Source of the DNA: Croceibacterium_A sp964439725
GTDB taxonomy: Bacteria > Pseudomonadota > Alphaproteobacteria > Sphingomonadales > Sphingomonadaceae
DNA length: 50,331 bases
NCBI GenBank assembly: GCA_964439725.1
Contig: CAYTPY010000004.1
Location: 1-50,331 of the forward strand
Direction of reading: 5' to 3'
Below the pieces are notes generated by a model that searched no databases, was not told the origin of the DNA, and saw only the letters and a program-made list of their open reading frames with translations. A program made the translations under genes and the position numbers. How positions within the stretch are numbered: position 1 is the first letter of the stretch; each line of letters opens with the position of its first letter. Below are positions 49,358-50,331 of the stretch, piece by piece.

Positions 49358-49508
49358 GGATGGAGGCCGTTTGGGGGCGTTGCTCGTGAAAATAGGCCGC
49401 CTTCGGAATAACCCGGAACCAGGTGGTTCATCGTGAGTATTGATAGCGTTTGGCCGCTTGATACGGATCGGGACGGGACCCGGCCGGGCGGCTTAAAAGG
49501 GGAACTAT

Positions 49509-50331
49509 ATGCGGAAAATTGTTTTGGGGATGGCCGCTGCTACGGCAGTGGTGGTGTCCCCGGCGGCTGCGCGTGACGGCGGCTTCTACATCGGCGCCGA
49601 CTTCGGCGCGATGATCGTCGAAGACACCGATCTCGATATCGGCGGTACCGACGGTGCCGTCACGATAGACAACAACTACGGCTATGACGGCGGCATCTAT
49701 GCCGGCTACGATCTCGGCGCGTTCAGGATCGAAGCCGAAGTGGCGCACAAGAAAGCCCGTGTAGACGAATTCACGAACCTCGCTTCCCTTCCCGCAACCG
49801 GCGGCGCGCTTCCCGCGGGCACCCGTGACGCTGCGGGATCGACCAAGGCACTGAGCTTCATGCTCAACGGCCTGTTTGACTTCGGCGATGAGAACGGAAC
49901 CAGCGCTTTCGTTGGCGGTGGTGCTGGTTACGCCCGCGTCAACTTCAACGACGTGCGCGCGTTCGAAGACAGCGGTGTGTTCCTCGACGATCGTGACAGC
50001 GGTTTTGCATGGCAAGTTCTCGCCGGTGTCCGGCAGGCCGTGTCGAGCAATGTCGACATGACGCTCAAGTACCGCTTCTTCAACGTTAACAATCTCGAAA
50101 TGGAAACATTTGGCGGCGCCGCTGCGGAAACCTCGCTCCGGACGCACTCTCTGATGGGGGGGCTGACGTTGAACTTCGGTGGCCAGGCTGCTCCGCCGCC
50201 GCCGCCGCCGCCGCCGCCGCCTCCGCCCCCGCCGCCTCCTCCGCCCCCGCCGCCTCCGCCGCCGCCTCCGCCGGTCGCGCAGTGCAACCAGGGCCCGTAC
50301 ATCGTGTTCTTCGACTTCGATAAGTCGGACA
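49509..50331 (+). CDS. OmpA family outer-membrane protein, proline-rich linker (partial)
   Basis: The frame is cut by the window end. It has a signal peptide (MRKIVLGMAAATAVVVSPAAA), an eight-stranded OmpA-like barrel (FYIGADFGAMIVEDTD, GIYAGYDLGAFRIEAE, LKYRFFNVNNLEM, SLMGGLTLNFGGQAA), 27 consecutive prolines (50193-50273), and the start of the OmpA C-terminal domain (YIVFFDFDKSD), which binds peptidoglycan. AAAAGGGG 6 bases before ATG 49509 is a good site. It is probably an abundant structural porin anchoring the outer membrane. Confidence 0.9.
   Translation, partial: MRKIVLGMAAATAVVVSPAAARDGGFYIGADFGAMIVEDTDLDIGGTDGAVTIDNNYGYDGGIYAGYDLGAFRIEAEVAHKKARVDEFTNLASLPATGGALPAGTRDAAGSTKALSFMLNGLFDFGDENGTSAFVGGGAGYARVNFNDVRAFEDSGVFLDDRDSGFAWQVLAGVRQAVSSNVDMTLKYRFFNVNNLEMETFGGAAAETSLRTHSLMGGLTLNFGGQAAPPPPPPPPPPPPPPPPPPPPPPPPPPPVAQCNQGPYIVFFDFDKSD
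50193..50273 (+). repeat. Run of 27 proline codons in the OmpA-like gene
   Basis: Codons CCG, CCT and CCC alternate in a run of 81 bases coding only proline, linking barrel and peptidoglycan-binding domain. The antisense strand shows a poly-glycine frame, which is an artefact. Mixed codons reduce slippage but the low-complexity tract may still vary in length. Confidence 0.95.

Noticed and set aside
49928..50302. Poly-glycine protein on the minus strand
   Set aside because: It is the complement of the proline codon run in the OmpA-like gene.

Overview
The window is about 50 kb of GC-rich chromosomal DNA from an alphaproteobacterium, most likely a sphingomonad (Sphingomonadales, near Novosphingobium, Sphingomonas or Erythrobacter). 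The grounds are a GcrA cell-cycle regulator, two alphaproteobacterial-type LexA boxes (GTTC-N7-GTTC), two TonB-dependent receptors (one in a FecI/FecR set), an alphaproteobacterial-style DnaE2, and proline-rich-linker OmpA and autotransporter genes. The placement rests on reading the proteins, not on a database search. I see no phage, insertion sequence, CRISPR array or recognisable defence island; the region looks like ordinary chromosome with accessory modules.

Layout. 1-201: end of tyrS. 278-5042: a PilZ protein, then a tight operon of MFS exporter, cysteine synthase, dienelactone hydrolase and berberine-bridge-type FAD oxidase. 5057-7175: an acyl-CoA dehydrogenase and hisI on the minus strand, hisI with a probable ATT start. 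7370-7500: a candidate structured small RNA ending in a perfect terminator. 7544-15992: a signalling block, with two tiny membrane proteins and a winged-helix protein divergent from a 1785-residue multi-HAMP hybrid histidine kinase that overlaps a second hybrid kinase. 16133-23356: on the minus strand, ECF sigma factor, FecR anti-sigma factor, STN-type TonB receptor and an autotransporter form one cell-surface-signalling array behind tRNA-Ser(CGA). 23694-25741: HspQ, an ABC-2 permease and GcrA.

25754-35895 looks like a catabolic cluster: an aromatic-acid-type MFS symporter, two short-chain dehydrogenases, a GAF protein, a MarR regulator, a TonB receptor and a CocE-type hydrolase. 35969-39720 is a polysaccharide mini-operon of two GNAT/FemAB-like proteins and a flippase, followed by an extensin-like peptidase.

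40485-49357 is the most interesting part. A LexA box abuts a three-gene overlapping operon of radical-SAM DNA-repair protein, DUF4130-UdgX fusion and the error-prone polymerase DnaE2. Beyond an amidase, a second LexA box abuts a second radical-SAM (PA0069/SplB-like) gene. I read this as an SOS-induced base-damage and translesion module in which UdgX and a radical-SAM enzyme sit where ImuA/ImuB are usually found. The window ends inside an OmpA-family gene with a run of 27 prolines.
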